Shown: positions 9,144 through 17,740 of the stretch, piece by piece
How positions within the stretch are numbered: position 1 is the stretch's first letter
Layout: every line of letters begins with the position of its first letter
NCBI RefSeq assembly: GCF_002783505.1
Contig: NZ_PFGL01000024.1
Location: 1-33,040, forward strand
DNA: 33,040 nt
Source: Shewanella sp. CG12_big_fil_rev_8_21_14_0_65_47_15
Lineage (GTDB): Bacteria > Pseudomonadota > Gammaproteobacteria > Enterobacterales > Shewanellaceae
Direction of reading: 5' to 3'
Program-made: the position numbers and the translations under genes
Notes under the pieces: generated by a model
What the model was told of the DNA's origin: nothing
What the model saw: the letters and a program-made list of their open reading frames with translations, nothing else
Databases searched by the model: none

Positions 9144-9463
9144 GTTGCGATCCTTATGTGCGTGTCACGCCAATTTCATCAAAGTAAGCTTAAGGGCAAG
9201 TTATAGTATCTCAAGCACAGATGACTGAAAAATGAGATTTTTAAGGTTTAATCACAAGTTTAAATAATATTTACTCCCCACACCCAGTGCCTCTCTCGAG
9301 TCTAGGCAATAAAAACAGATCCTTTTTACTGTAGTTTTATTACACAAAAGCCCAAATTTGATGGGATTATCACACTTTAATCCCGCTATTAAGTGTAATT
9401 TTCTACCATAAAGAATATTTAGCGAATCGAATCATTCTCTAAATCTTTTTAGGAGTGTTAACC
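9144..9463. promoter_or_regulatory. divergent ychE-adhE control region with a dyad operator candidate
   Basis: These 320 bases hold no gene and must carry the promoters of both flanking genes. The clearest structure is GGGATTA (9363-9369) with TAATCCC (9378-9384), a perfect 7-base dyad over 8 bases, about 80 bases before the adhE start. It could bind a repressor or fold in the mRNA leader. The nearby TTGATGGGATTATCA only superficially resembles an FNR site because the half-site spacing is wrong. AGGAG at 9451-9455 is the adhE ribosome site. Confidence 0.4.
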
Positions 9464-12067
9464 ATGTTAGTGACCAATGCACAAGAACTGGACCTGATGG
9501 TCGAGCGTGTCGCCAAAGCACAGGCCGAATATGCAACCTTTAGCCAGGCACGAGTCGATGCCATATTCCGGGCGGCCGCCCTCGCCGCCGCCGATGCGCG
9601 GATCTCCCTAGCCAAAATGGCTGCCAGTGAAACCCGCATGGGAATTATCGAAGACAAGGTCATCAAAAACCACTTTGCCTCGGAATATATTTATAACAAA
9701 TATAAAGATGAGAAAACCTGCGGTATTTTATCGGAGGATCTCACCTTCGGCACTATCACTATCGCCGAACCTGTGGGCATTATTTGTGGCATAGTCCCCA
9801 CCACAAATCCCACATCGACGGCGATTTTTAAGGCGCTGATCAGCCTTAAAACCCGCAATGCAATTATTTTCTCTCCCCACCCAAGGGCAAAAACCTCTAC
9901 CACAACGGCAGCCAAATTAGTGCTCGATGCCGCCGTCGCTGCGGGGGCGCCCAAGGATATTATCGGCTGGATTGATGAGCCCAGTGTCGCACTTTCCAAT
10001 CAGTTAATGACGCACCCTAAAGTGAATCTTATCCTCGCCACGGGTGGCCCTGGCATGGTAAAAGCCGCCTATTCTTCGGGTAAACCCGCCATTGGTGTGG
10101 GCGCGGGAAATACCCCCATTGTGATTGATGAAACCGCCGATATTAAGCGCGCGGTCAGCTCGATTCTTATGTCAAAAACCTTCGATAACGGCGTGGTGTG
10201 TGCCTCTGAACAAGCAGTGATCGTGGTCGACAGTATCTATGAGCAAGTTAAAGAGCGTTTTGCCAGCCACGGCGGCTATATACTGTCGGCGGCTCAAACG
10301 GCGGCAATGCAGCAAGTGATCTTAAAAAATGGCGGCTTAAATGCCGATATCGTTGGCCAAAGCGCGGCAACGATCGCCCAAATGGCGGGATTTGAAGTCC
10401 CCCATTGGACCAAAGTGTTAATTGGTGAAGTCACAGAAATCACCGAAGCCGAAGCCTTTGCCCACGAAAAACTCTCGCCGTTACTCGGCATGTACCGCGC
10501 CGCAGATTTTAATGAGGCTGTCGATAAGGCAGAAGCCTTAGTGGCGCTTGGCGGCATTGGCCATACCTCTGGGCTTTACACCGACCAAGATACCCAAACC
10601 GAGCGGGTGAAAACCTTCGGTTTTAGAATGAAAACCGCGCGGATCTTAATTAACACTCCCGCTTCCCAAGGGGGGATTGGCGATCTCTATAACTTTAAAT
10701 TGGCACCCTCGCTCACCTTAGGTTGCGGCTCTTGGGGCGGAAACTCGATTTCAGAAAACGTCGGACCGAGTCATTTGATCAATAAAAAAACCGTCGCTAA
10801 GAGGGCCGAAAATATGCTGTGGCATAAACTTCCATCATCCATTTACTTCCGCCGCGGCAGCCTCCCCATAGCACTAGAGGAATTAAGCGATAAAAAACGC
10901 GCACTTATCGTCACAGATAGATTTTTATTCAACCAAGGTTATTGCGATGAAACCATTCGCATTTTGAAGGCTCAGGGCCTTGAAACCGAAATTTTCTATG
11001 ACGTTGAAGCCGACCCCACCTTAGCCATTGTTCGCCAGGGCGCTAAAATCGCCCAAAGTTTCAAACCCGACGTGATCATTGCCCTCGGCGGTGGCTCCCC
11101 CATGGATGCGGCTAAGATTATTTGGGTGATGTACGAGCATCCCGATGTCGATTTTGCCGACTTAGCACTGCGCTTTATGGATATCCGTAAACGTATCTAT
11201 AAGTTCCCTAAAATGGGGGCGAAAGCCATGATGGTGGCCATCCCAACCACCTCGGGGACAGGCTCTGAGGTGACCCCTTTTGCCGTAGTGACCGATGAAC
11301 AAACGGGCAAGAAATACCCGATTTCCGATTACCAACTCACCCCTAATATGGCGATTGTTGACCCGAATCTGGTGATGAATATGCCTAAATCCCTCACGGC
11401 CTTTGGTGGCATAGATGCGGTGACCCACGCACTGGAAGCCTATGTCAGCGTGATGGCTAACGAATACAGCGATGGTCAAGCACTACAAGCCCTCGATTTA
11501 CTGTGCAAATATCTACCCGATGCCTATAACTTGGGCTCACAGTCACCTGTCGCCCGCGAAAAAGTCCACAATGGTGCCACCATAGCCGGTATTGCCTTTG
11601 CCAATGCCTTCCTCGGGATCTGCCACTCAATGGCGCATAAACTGGGGGCCGAGTTCCACCTTGCCCATGGTTTAGCGAATGCGCTACTGATCAGTAACGT
11701 GATCCGTTTTAATGCAACGGATCTACCTACAAAACAAGCGGCCTTTAGCCAATATGACAGGCCAAAAGCCCTCTGTCGTTACGCTGCCATCGCAGATCAT
11801 TTACAGTTAGGCGGAAAAACGGATGAAGAAAAAGTCGAGAAATTGTTGGAAAAAATCGAGCAACTCAAGAAGACGCTGGGCATTCCTGCTTCTATCCAAG
11901 AAGCCGGCGTCAACGAAGCCGACTTTCTCGCCAAGTTAGATGAAGTAGCCGAAGATGCCTTCGATGATCAATGCACAGGAGCTAACCCACGTTACCCCTT
12001 GATTAACGAGTTAAAACAACTGCTGCTCGATAGCTATTATGGCCGTGACTATAGTGACAACAACTAG
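9464..12067 (+). CDS. adhE: bifunctional acetaldehyde-CoA/alcohol dehydrogenase
   Basis: AdhE reduces acetyl-CoA to acetaldehyde and then to ethanol, regenerating NAD+ during anaerobic growth; the family forms long helical filaments called spirosomes. The product is 867 residues. An upstream GTG at 9455 lies inside the AGGAG ribosome site, so the ATG at 9464 is chosen. Residues 1 to about 440 form the aldehyde dehydrogenase half, with the catalytic cysteine in DNGVVCASEQ at residue 246, the same number as in E. coli. After a linker, an iron-dependent alcohol dehydrogenase half runs from about 450, with ALGGGSPMDAAK near 545 and the metal-site region FGGIDAVTHALEAYVS and GICHSMAHKLGAEFHLAHG. 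All key residues are present. A terminator follows. Confidence 0.97.
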   Translation: MLVTNAQELDLMVERVAKAQAEYATFSQARVDAIFRAAALAAADARISLAKMAASETRMGIIEDKVIKNHFASEYIYNKYKDEKTCGILSEDLTFGTITIAEPVGIICGIVPTTNPTSTAIFKALISLKTRNAIIFSPHPRAKTSTTTAAKLVLDAAVAAGAPKDIIGWIDEPSVALSNQLMTHPKVNLILATGGPGMVKAAYSSGKPAIGVGAGNTPIVIDETADIKRAVSSILMSKTFDNGVVCASEQAVIVVDSIYEQVKERFASHGGYILSAAQTAAMQQVILKNGGLNADIVGQSAATIAQMAGFEVPHWTKVLIGEVTEITEAEAFAHEKLSPLLGMYRAADFNEAVDKAEALVALGGIGHTSGLYTDQDTQTERVKTFGFRMKTARILINTPASQGGIGDLYNFKLAPSLTLGCGSWGGNSISENVGPSHLINKKTVAKRAENMLWHKLPSSIYFRRGSLPIALEELSDKKRALIVTDRFLFNQGYCDETIRILKAQGLETEIFYDVEADPTLAIVRQGAKIAQSFKPDVIIALGGGSPMDAAKIIWVMYEHPDVDFADLALRFMDIRKRIYKFPKMGAKAMMVAIPTTSGTGSEVTPFAVVTDEQTGKKYPISDYQLTPNMAIVDPNLVMNMPKSLTAFGGIDAVTHALEAYVSVMANEYSDGQALQALDLLCKYLPDAYNLGSQSPVAREKVHNGATIAGIAFANAFLGICHSMAHKLGAEFHLAHGLANALLISNVIRFNATDLPTKQAAFSQYDRPKALCRYAAIADHLQLGGKTDEEKVEKLLEKIEQLKKTLGIPASIQEAGVNEADFLAKLDEVAEDAFDDQCTGANPRYPLINELKQLLLDSYYGRDYSDNN

Positions 12068-12104
12068 GCTATCGCCTAGCGAAACGACTCGTGCTACATA
12101 AACG

Positions 12105-12128
12105 AAAGCCCTCGAATGAGGGCTTTTT
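12105..12128 (+). terminator. intrinsic terminator of adhE
   Basis: AAAGCCCTC (12105-12113) pairs with GAGGGCTTT (12118-12126) across GAAT, followed by TT and an AT-rich stretch. A second small stem, CTAGGC with GCCTAG (12064-12079), overlaps the adhE stop codon. Confidence 0.85.
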
Positions 12129-12181
12129 ATTGCGTAAACAATAGTGATTAACTGCGATTGATATAGTCGCGTACACAGCGA

Positions 12182-13117
12182 CTAACGCAGTGCGAGCACA
12201 TAATCTATGGCGCTGGTGATCGCCGCCACCTGCGCTAAGTTACATTCCGCTGGCGTGGCCGATGGGCTATCGGGGTACACTTCAGTGGTGGTGTTATAAA
12301 TACAACCCGTCACGCTGCTGCAAAGTCCTAATGACTTAAGCGGATAGTTAATCACCCCGTGCTGCACCACAGTCGAGCCAATGATCTCGCCCTTTTCATC
12401 GGCAGGCGCAATATGAGTGACTTTACTGACGCCATCGATAATCGCCTTTTGGAACGCATCCTGTGGATTTTCAGTATCACCTACGGCATAAAAACCATCT
12501 GGAATTGTGCCTGGGATAAACGCTTTGCCATCACGTGCGGCTAAGGCCGGACGAAACTCCTGCTCATCTGAGTCGGTTGTTTCGTGCAAATCCACATGCA
12601 CATCAAAACCTTGCGGGACGCTTGCCACGAGTGCCATCAGGGCTGCCGACTCTTCTGCCGGACTATTGGCATAGAATGAGCGGTTTGGATCGATAGCCTT
12701 TGGATTCCAACGATTAATGGTCTCATAGCCCCAGGGGCTCACGCATACGGCGACCACCAGATTGACGCGCTCAACATACTGAGCCGCCTTATCCGCTAAA
12801 AACGCCAAAGCCCCATGCACGCCACTGGTTTCATAGCCGTGTACGCCGCCGGTGACTAATACGGTGATCTTTTGTGGATCGAAAGCCGCGGATTTGACCG
12901 CAAACAAGGGATAACGTGCGGGATCAATCGATAAAGCGCCATATTGCACTATGCTCAACCCTAATGCCGCTAGTGCGGGCTCTATCGCCTTAAGGGGCGT
13001 CACGACATCGTCCTGATAGGAGCGTTTAATTTGGGTACTCGCAAGCCAAGCGGTTTTTTCAACCTCGCCCCATTTTTCGCCAGCGATGCCGATTGGGTAA
13101 AACGTTAGATTTGCCAT
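12182..13117 (-). CDS. M14-type zinc carboxypeptidase-like protein
   Basis: A 311-residue cytoplasmic protein of the M14 metallocarboxypeptidase fold. VTGGVHGYETSG near residues 86-97 supplies the zinc-ligand H-x-x-E, FDVHVDLHETTD near 189-200 the second histidine, and TTTEVYPDSP near the C terminus a glutamate where the catalytic one is expected. No signal peptide is present. The frame runs upstream to 13261, overlapping the preceding gene, but AGAGGA stands just before the ATG at 13115-13117, which I choose. The acetyltransferase gene ends 46 bases upstream on the same strand, so the two are probably co-transcribed. Substrate is not readable; relatives include murein-peptide amidases and amino-acid deacylases. 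Confidence 0.8.
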   Translation of the reverse strand: MANLTFYPIGIAGEKWGEVEKTAWLASTQIKRSYQDDVVTPLKAIEPALAALGLSIVQYGALSIDPARYPLFAVKSAAFDPQKITVLVTGGVHGYETSGVHGALAFLADKAAQYVERVNLVVAVCVSPWGYETINRWNPKAIDPNRSFYANSPAEESAALMALVASVPQGFDVHVDLHETTDSDEQEFRPALAARDGKAFIPGTIPDGFYAVGDTENPQDAFQKAIIDGVSKVTHIAPADEKGEIIGSTVVQHGVINYPLKSLGLCSSVTGCIYNTTTEVYPDSPSATPAECNLAQVAAITSAIDYVLALR

Positions 13118-13163
13118 ATTTCCTCTACTTTTCGTTCTATGGTTAAACATTGCCATGTATGGA

Positions 13164-13622
13164 TTAAAGCACCAACTGCATCGGAATATCGCGGATCCCA
13201 CCACGCTCACGTATATCCCCGAGCGGCACAAAGCCAAAGTGCTGATAGACAGGCAGCGCATTCACCGCCGAGTTGACGGTAAAAGTTCCGGGATTCCCCT
13301 TGGCTAAACACTGCACTTTGGCGTGTTCCCACAGTTGACGTGACAGGCCTTCTCCTTTGGCATGATCTGCTACAAAAAGGTGATATAAATGACTGTTATC
13401 TTTGATCCCCACCACGCCCGCGAGTTCTGCCACTGCATTTAACGCCACATAATATTGATAACCTTCGGCAAAATAGCGCGTCAACGCTTCAATCGACATG
13501 GCTTTGACTAAGGTTTCTGCACCAACATCTGTGCAAGTGGGCGCAATATAGGCTTGAGTTAAGTGCGTGATTAAGGCACTTATCGCCTCAATATCTGTTG
13601 TAGTCGCCGCTCTGATCAGCAT
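13164..13622 (-). CDS. GNAT-family N-acetyltransferase
   Basis: A 152-residue acetyl-CoA-dependent acyltransferase. It starts MLIRAATTTDIEAISALI, the usual beta1-alpha1 opening, and carries the motif A region HLFVADHAKGEGLSRQLWEHA near 80-100, in which KGEG replaces the common R/Q-x-x-G-x-G/A, followed by PVYQHFGFVPLG near 127-138. Two ATG codons are available at 13628 and 13622; AAGGA abuts the first and lies six bases from the second, so the second is preferred. It appears to form a two-gene unit with the M14-type peptidase downstream. Acceptor substrate unknown; small molecules, peptides and protein N termini are all possible. Confidence 0.88.
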   Translation of the reverse strand: MLIRAATTTDIEAISALITHLTQAYIAPTCTDVGAETLVKAMSIEALTRYFAEGYQYYVALNAVAELAGVVGIKDNSHLYHLFVADHAKGEGLSRQLWEHAKVQCLAKGNPGTFTVNSAVNALPVYQHFGFVPLGDIRERGGIRDIPMQLVL

Positions 13623-13678
13623 CTTCATTCCTTGATGTGTATCCTTTGTTAACTGCCTGCAAAGAAACGCCTACAGTT

Positions 13679-13705
13679 AAAAAGCCAGAACACAGTTCTG
13701 GCTTT
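13679..13705 (-). terminator. intrinsic terminator of the S9 peptidase gene
   Basis: AAAGCCAGAAC (13705-13695 on the minus strand) pairs perfectly with GTTCTGGCTTT across three bases and runs into TTTTTAAC. It lies about 55 bases after the S9 peptidase stop and before the acetyltransferase gene. Confidence 0.88.
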
Positions 13706-13758
13706 CGCAATAAGATAAGTAGACTGAATACCTAGCGTATTCAGTCCATCATCCTCGA

Positions 13759-15810
13759 TTACTTTTTGGTCCAGCTGTCCATCCAACGGAACACATTGGC
13801 ATACCACTGTTCTAGGTTTTCTGGCTTTAAGATCCAGTGATTTTCATCGGGGAAAATCAGCAGCTCAGAGGGGATCCCCTTGCGCTGCATATAACTGAAT
13901 GAGGCTAGCCCTTGACCATAAGGTACACGGAAATCCTTCTCGCCATGGATAACCAGCATAGGCGTTTTCCAGTTTTCCACATAGTTTACTGGGTTAAACT
14001 TCTCATATAAGGCTTTGTTATCTGAGTAAGTGCCGCCAAACTCATGCTCTGGGAACCACACTTCTTCGGTCACATAGTACATGGAGCGCATATCGAACAG
14101 GCCCGCGTGGTTGACTAGGCACTTAAAGCCATCGTTCCAGTTGCCTTGGATCCAGTTCATCATGTAGCCGCCGTAGGAGCCACCGAGTGCACAGGCTCTC
14201 TGTGGATCGAGCCATTTTTGTTGCTGACTCACAGCCGCCAGACCTTTTTGTAAGTCTTCTAATGGCTTACCGCCCCAATCTTGGCTAATAGAATCGGTAA
14301 AGGCTTGGCCGTAACCGGTAGAACCGTGGAAGTCGACCATGACTACGCCATAACCCGCACCCGCCCATAACTGGGCATTCCAACGACCGCTAAAGGCATT
14401 ACCAAAGGAGCCCTGCGGCCCACCATGCACTAAGTAGGCAATCGGGTATTTTTTGCCTTCTTGGTAGTTGGCGGGTTTGATCCAATAGCCGTAAACGTCT
14501 TCGTTATTCCAACCCTTATAGCTAAACTGCTCAAACTTACCGAACTTGATCTCGGCTAGCTTGTCTTTGTTCACTTCGGTCAAACGCTTTAGACCTTGAC
14601 CATCTGTGGTGATGCTATAGAGATCGCCCGGCTCAACTAAGGTTTTGTTGTCGAAGATCAGTTGATCATCGGCAATCGCGATCAGGCTGTTGCTGCCATC
14701 ACTATAGACCGACTGCACATCGCCAAACTGAGTATTCACTTTGAAAATAGATACTTGGCCAATGTCCTGTGCCGTCACGTACAGAGTGCGATTATCCGGC
14801 GCAAACATCAGCGAGCTTGGGCTTCTGTCCCACAGCGGCGCCACTTCCTTTGACTGGCCCGTACTGGTATCGCGCAGCATAATGCGGTAGCGGTCGGCTT
14901 CAAAGCCGGGTTTAGTCATCGCCAAATAAGCCATGTAGCGACCATCACTCGAGAACGTTGGCTGCGCATCCCAGGCAATGTTATCGGCAGTTAAGTTAGT
15001 GGCAGAGCCGCCCGTGACAGGCACTTGCCACAAATCATAGTTTGTGGTCCAGGCTTGGTCTTTACTTGGCGCCTTTGCGCTATAAACCACGAATTTGCCG
15101 TCTGGAGTGAAGGTGATTTCTTCCATGCCAGAGAAAGGTTTTGGCGGCGTTTCAGTGTCGAGTCCTTGGGTGATGTCCACCACTTTGGTCAACTTCTCAT
15201 CGTTTAAAGCGCCCACAAATAAATGGCTACGGGCATGATCTTCCCAAGTATCCCAGTGGCGCACCATTAACTGCTTGTATTCGCGCCCTGTCGATTTACG
15301 CTCAGACTCGGCGGCAAATTTATCCTTTGAGCAGGCTAAATCCTTACACTCGGGGAAAACGCGCATGCTGAGCACAATTTGCTTGCCATCGTTTGAGAGT
15401 TTGTAACCATCGATATCCAGCGGCAGATCAGAAACTTGCTGCGCTTCACCGCCCGTTAATGGCAATTGGAACAGTTGGCTCGAGCCGCTGCGACTGGCGA
15501 GGAAATAAATCGATTTATCATCGCTGGCAAAACTCACATCATGCTCTGTACCCGTGGCTGATGTCAGTTGCAGTGCGGTTGCGTTCGTTTGAGTCAGATC
15601 TAATAAATATAAATCGGAACTCGCCTCTCCCTTGTCATTGACGGTTTTAAGGCCGTAGACCAGCTTAGTGCCATCGTGGGACACAGTTGCCGAATGCAGT
15701 TTGTTGAGTTTAACCAGTTGTTGCACTGTAAAAGGCGTTGATTCGGCCCCGTGGGCAGAATACGCCAAACCTGCGGCGCTAAGCGCCAATAGGAGAGGAG
15801 CTATTTTCAT
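13759..15810 (-). CDS. secreted S9-family prolyl oligopeptidase-like peptidase
   Basis: A 683-residue serine peptidase of the S9 family (DPP IV/acylaminoacyl-peptidase type). It begins MKIAPLLLALSAAGLAYSAHG, a signal peptide with likely cleavage after an A-x-A-like site, so it acts outside the cytoplasm. Residues from about 30 to 400 form a WD40/PD40-like propeller with repeats such as FTPDGKFVVYSA and FSSDGRYMAYLA. The alpha/beta-hydrolase part carries the nucleophile in GGSYGGYM (Ser 545), HGEKDFRVPYGQG (Asp 626) and DENHWI (His 658). An ATG four codons upstream (15822) is possible, but the inner one gives a cleaner signal peptide and has GGA at a suitable distance. Likely role: trimming di- or oligopeptides for nutrition. 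Confidence 0.92.
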   Translation of the reverse strand: MKIAPLLLALSAAGLAYSAHGAESTPFTVQQLVKLNKLHSATVSHDGTKLVYGLKTVNDKGEASSDLYLLDLTQTNATALQLTSATGTEHDVSFASDDKSIYFLASRSGSSQLFQLPLTGGEAQQVSDLPLDIDGYKLSNDGKQIVLSMRVFPECKDLACSKDKFAAESERKSTGREYKQLMVRHWDTWEDHARSHLFVGALNDEKLTKVVDITQGLDTETPPKPFSGMEEITFTPDGKFVVYSAKAPSKDQAWTTNYDLWQVPVTGGSATNLTADNIAWDAQPTFSSDGRYMAYLAMTKPGFEADRYRIMLRDTSTGQSKEVAPLWDRSPSSLMFAPDNRTLYVTAQDIGQVSIFKVNTQFGDVQSVYSDGSNSLIAIADDQLIFDNKTLVEPGDLYSITTDGQGLKRLTEVNKDKLAEIKFGKFEQFSYKGWNNEDVYGYWIKPANYQEGKKYPIAYLVHGGPQGSFGNAFSGRWNAQLWAGAGYGVVMVDFHGSTGYGQAFTDSISQDWGGKPLEDLQKGLAAVSQQQKWLDPQRACALGGSYGGYMMNWIQGNWNDGFKCLVNHAGLFDMRSMYYVTEEVWFPEHEFGGTYSDNKALYEKFNPVNYVENWKTPMLVIHGEKDFRVPYGQGLASFSYMQRKGIPSELLIFPDENHWILKPENLEQWYANVFRWMDSWTKK

Positions 15811-15911
15811 TGTTATGTCCATCTTTTGTTAAAAACATTCGGTACTTACCACCGAACGAATTGTTAAACACGATCGTATCTTCGAAGATAAGCTTGCCAC
15901 ACTAGCGAAAC

Positions 15912-15949
15912 AAAAACGCTCAAGCAAGCCAAAAGGCACACCTGAGCGT
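15912..15949 (-). terminator. intrinsic terminator of the fumarase gene
   Basis: On the minus strand ACGCTCA (15949-15943) pairs with TGAGCGT (15922-15916), with an inner GCC-GGC stem, and runs into TTTTTG. The plus strand has a T7 tract on the other side, so it could work in both directions. It lies about 125 bases after the fumarase stop. Confidence 0.8.
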
Positions 15950-16075
15950 ATTTTTTTGTGACAAATTGTCTGTGGCTAGCTGCCTAACCCTTTACCAGCC
16001 AATTGTCACGCGAACCAGAGACAAGGTAGAGACGACCAAGCCTCTGACTCAATCTAATAACATCGCCTAAATCAA

Positions 16076-17620
16076 CTAGGCTTTAGCGTTGGCGATATTC
16101 ACTTTCCAAATCGCAGGGCCGGTTTCATGGGCATTCACGCCGTTTGAATCCACCGCAACTGTCACAGGCATATCCTGTACGTCAAACTCGTAAATCGCTT
16201 CCATGCCTAAATCGGCAAAGGCTACCACGCGAGAATGTTTAATCGCTTTAGACACCAGATATGCTGCGCCGCCCACCGCCATCAGATACACAGCTTTGTG
16301 TTTTTTGATCGATTCAACGGTCGCAGGACCACGCTCAGCCTTACCAATCATGCCCATCAGACCCGTCTTATCGAGCATAAGATCGGTGAATTTATCCATA
16401 CGGGTCGCAGTGGTTGGGCCAGCAGGTCCCACCACTTCATCACCTACAGGATCAACTGGACCCACGTAGTAGATAAACTTACCGGTAAAATCAACACCTT
16501 CTGGTAAGCCTTCACCGCTTTCAATCAGACTTTGGATGCGCTTATGGGCCGCATCACGGCCGGTGAGCATTTTACCGCTGAGCAGAATCGTTTCGCCGCT
16601 CTGCCACTGCTCGATATCCGCTTGAGTGACAGTGTCTAAATTTACACGACGCACATCATCACCCACTTCACGGGTAATTTCTGGCCAATCGGCCAGTGAT
16701 GGCGGCGCTAAATCCGCAGGACCTGTGCCATCTAAATGGAAGTGTACGTGGCGAGTGGCCGCACAGTTCGGGATCATCACCACAGGTTTGGACGCCGCAT
16801 GGGTCGGTGCTGACTTGATTTTCACATCTAATACTGTGGTTAAACCGCCCAGACCTTGTGCGCCTATCCCTAGGTTATTAGCGCGCTCGAAAATATCTAA
16901 ACGTAACTTTTCTTCTGTCGTTTCGGCCCCGCGCGCCATTAGTTCATGGATATCCACGCTTTCCATCAGCGCTTCTTTGGCTAATACGGCCGCTTTTTCG
17001 GCGGTGCCACCAATACCAATGCCGAGCATACCCGGTGGACACCAGCCCGCGCCCATGGTTGGCAGCGTTTTTTCTACCCAAGCGGCGATATCATCCGATG
17101 GATTTAACATCACCATTTTAGCTTTGTTTTCACTCCCGCCGCCCTTGGCCGCAATCGCGACTTCGATATGGTTGCCTGGCACCATGTCGATATGCACCAC
17201 AGACGGGGTGTTATCTTTGGTATTTTTACGGCTACCCGCAGGATCGGCCACAATCGATGCGCGCAGCGGGTTATCTGGATTGGTATAAGCGCGACGCACA
17301 CCCTCATCGACCATTTGCTGAATGGTCATATCGGTTTTGTCCCACTGAACCCCCATACCCACTTTCACGAAAGTGGTCACGATACCAGTATCTTGGCACA
17401 GTGGACGTTTACCTTCGGCAGACATGCGCGAGTTAATCAGAATTTGTGCAATCGCATCCTTCGCCGCCGCACTTTGCTCACGCTCATACGCTTGGCTCAT
17501 GGCATCGACAAAATCCTTCGGGTGGTAGTAGGAAATGTATTGCAGGGCATCGGCCACACTTTCAATAAAGTCGGCTTGTTTAATCACAGTGTTTTCAGAG
17601 GTTTTATCGTGAGATGACAT
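16076..17620 (-). CDS. fumB: class I fumarate hydratase (4Fe-4S)
   Basis: This cytoplasmic enzyme interconverts fumarate and malate using an oxygen-sensitive [4Fe-4S] cluster. The 514-residue protein has the alpha part (to about 290) and the C-terminal beta part in one chain. Cluster cysteines are C75 (PLCQDTGI), C193 (GWCPPGML) and C286 (IPNCAATRH), with the same spacing as I recall for E. coli FumA (105/224/318). Other motifs are KGGGSENKAKM near 159-169 and YVGPVDPVGDEVVGPAGPTT. It is divergent from pabB. The ribosome site lies in the perfect palindrome GGAGCGCTCC (17625-17634). E. coli fumA and fumB cannot be told apart by sequence here; fumB is the label I recall for the Shewanella gene. 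Confidence 0.95.
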   Translation of the reverse strand: MSSHDKTSENTVIKQADFIESVADALQYISYYHPKDFVDAMSQAYEREQSAAAKDAIAQILINSRMSAEGKRPLCQDTGIVTTFVKVGMGVQWDKTDMTIQQMVDEGVRRAYTNPDNPLRASIVADPAGSRKNTKDNTPSVVHIDMVPGNHIEVAIAAKGGGSENKAKMVMLNPSDDIAAWVEKTLPTMGAGWCPPGMLGIGIGGTAEKAAVLAKEALMESVDIHELMARGAETTEEKLRLDIFERANNLGIGAQGLGGLTTVLDVKIKSAPTHAASKPVVMIPNCAATRHVHFHLDGTGPADLAPPSLADWPEITREVGDDVRRVNLDTVTQADIEQWQSGETILLSGKMLTGRDAAHKRIQSLIESGEGLPEGVDFTGKFIYYVGPVDPVGDEVVGPAGPTTATRMDKFTDLMLDKTGLMGMIGKAERGPATVESIKKHKAVYLMAVGGAAYLVSKAIKHSRVVAFADLGMEAIYEFDVQDMPVTVAVDSNGVNAHETGPAIWKVNIANAKA

Positions 17621-17662
17621 AGTAGGAGCGCTCCAGCAGCCTATGTGGCCTTACTTGTTTTT

Positions 17663-17690
17663 TTGTTAATTCTTTCTGGGCCAATATGAT
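17663..17690 (+). promoter_or_regulatory. candidate sigma-70 promoter of pabB
   Basis: TTGTTA (17663-17668) and TATGAT (17685-17690) are spaced 16 bases apart, about 50 bases before the pabB start in the 120-base divergent gap with the fumarase gene. Judged by eye only. Confidence 0.35.
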
Positions 17691-17740
17691 ACTCTTTCCC
17701 ATCTTTTTGGGCTACATCACATTTTAGATAGGGTTAATCG

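Noticed and set aside
9358..9372. FNR-like site before adhE
   Set aside because: TTGATGGGATTATCA lacks the four-base spacer and correct right half of TTGAT-N4-ATCAA.
9455..9463. GTG start for adhE three codons upstream
   Set aside because: The GTG lies inside the AGGAG ribosome site; the ATG at 9464 has correct spacing and puts the catalytic cysteine at residue 246.
16626..17288. Plus-strand frame of 220 codons opposite the fumarase gene
   Set aside because: Antisense shadow; no family-like motif and no ribosome site, while the minus-strand fumarase has all its cluster cysteines.
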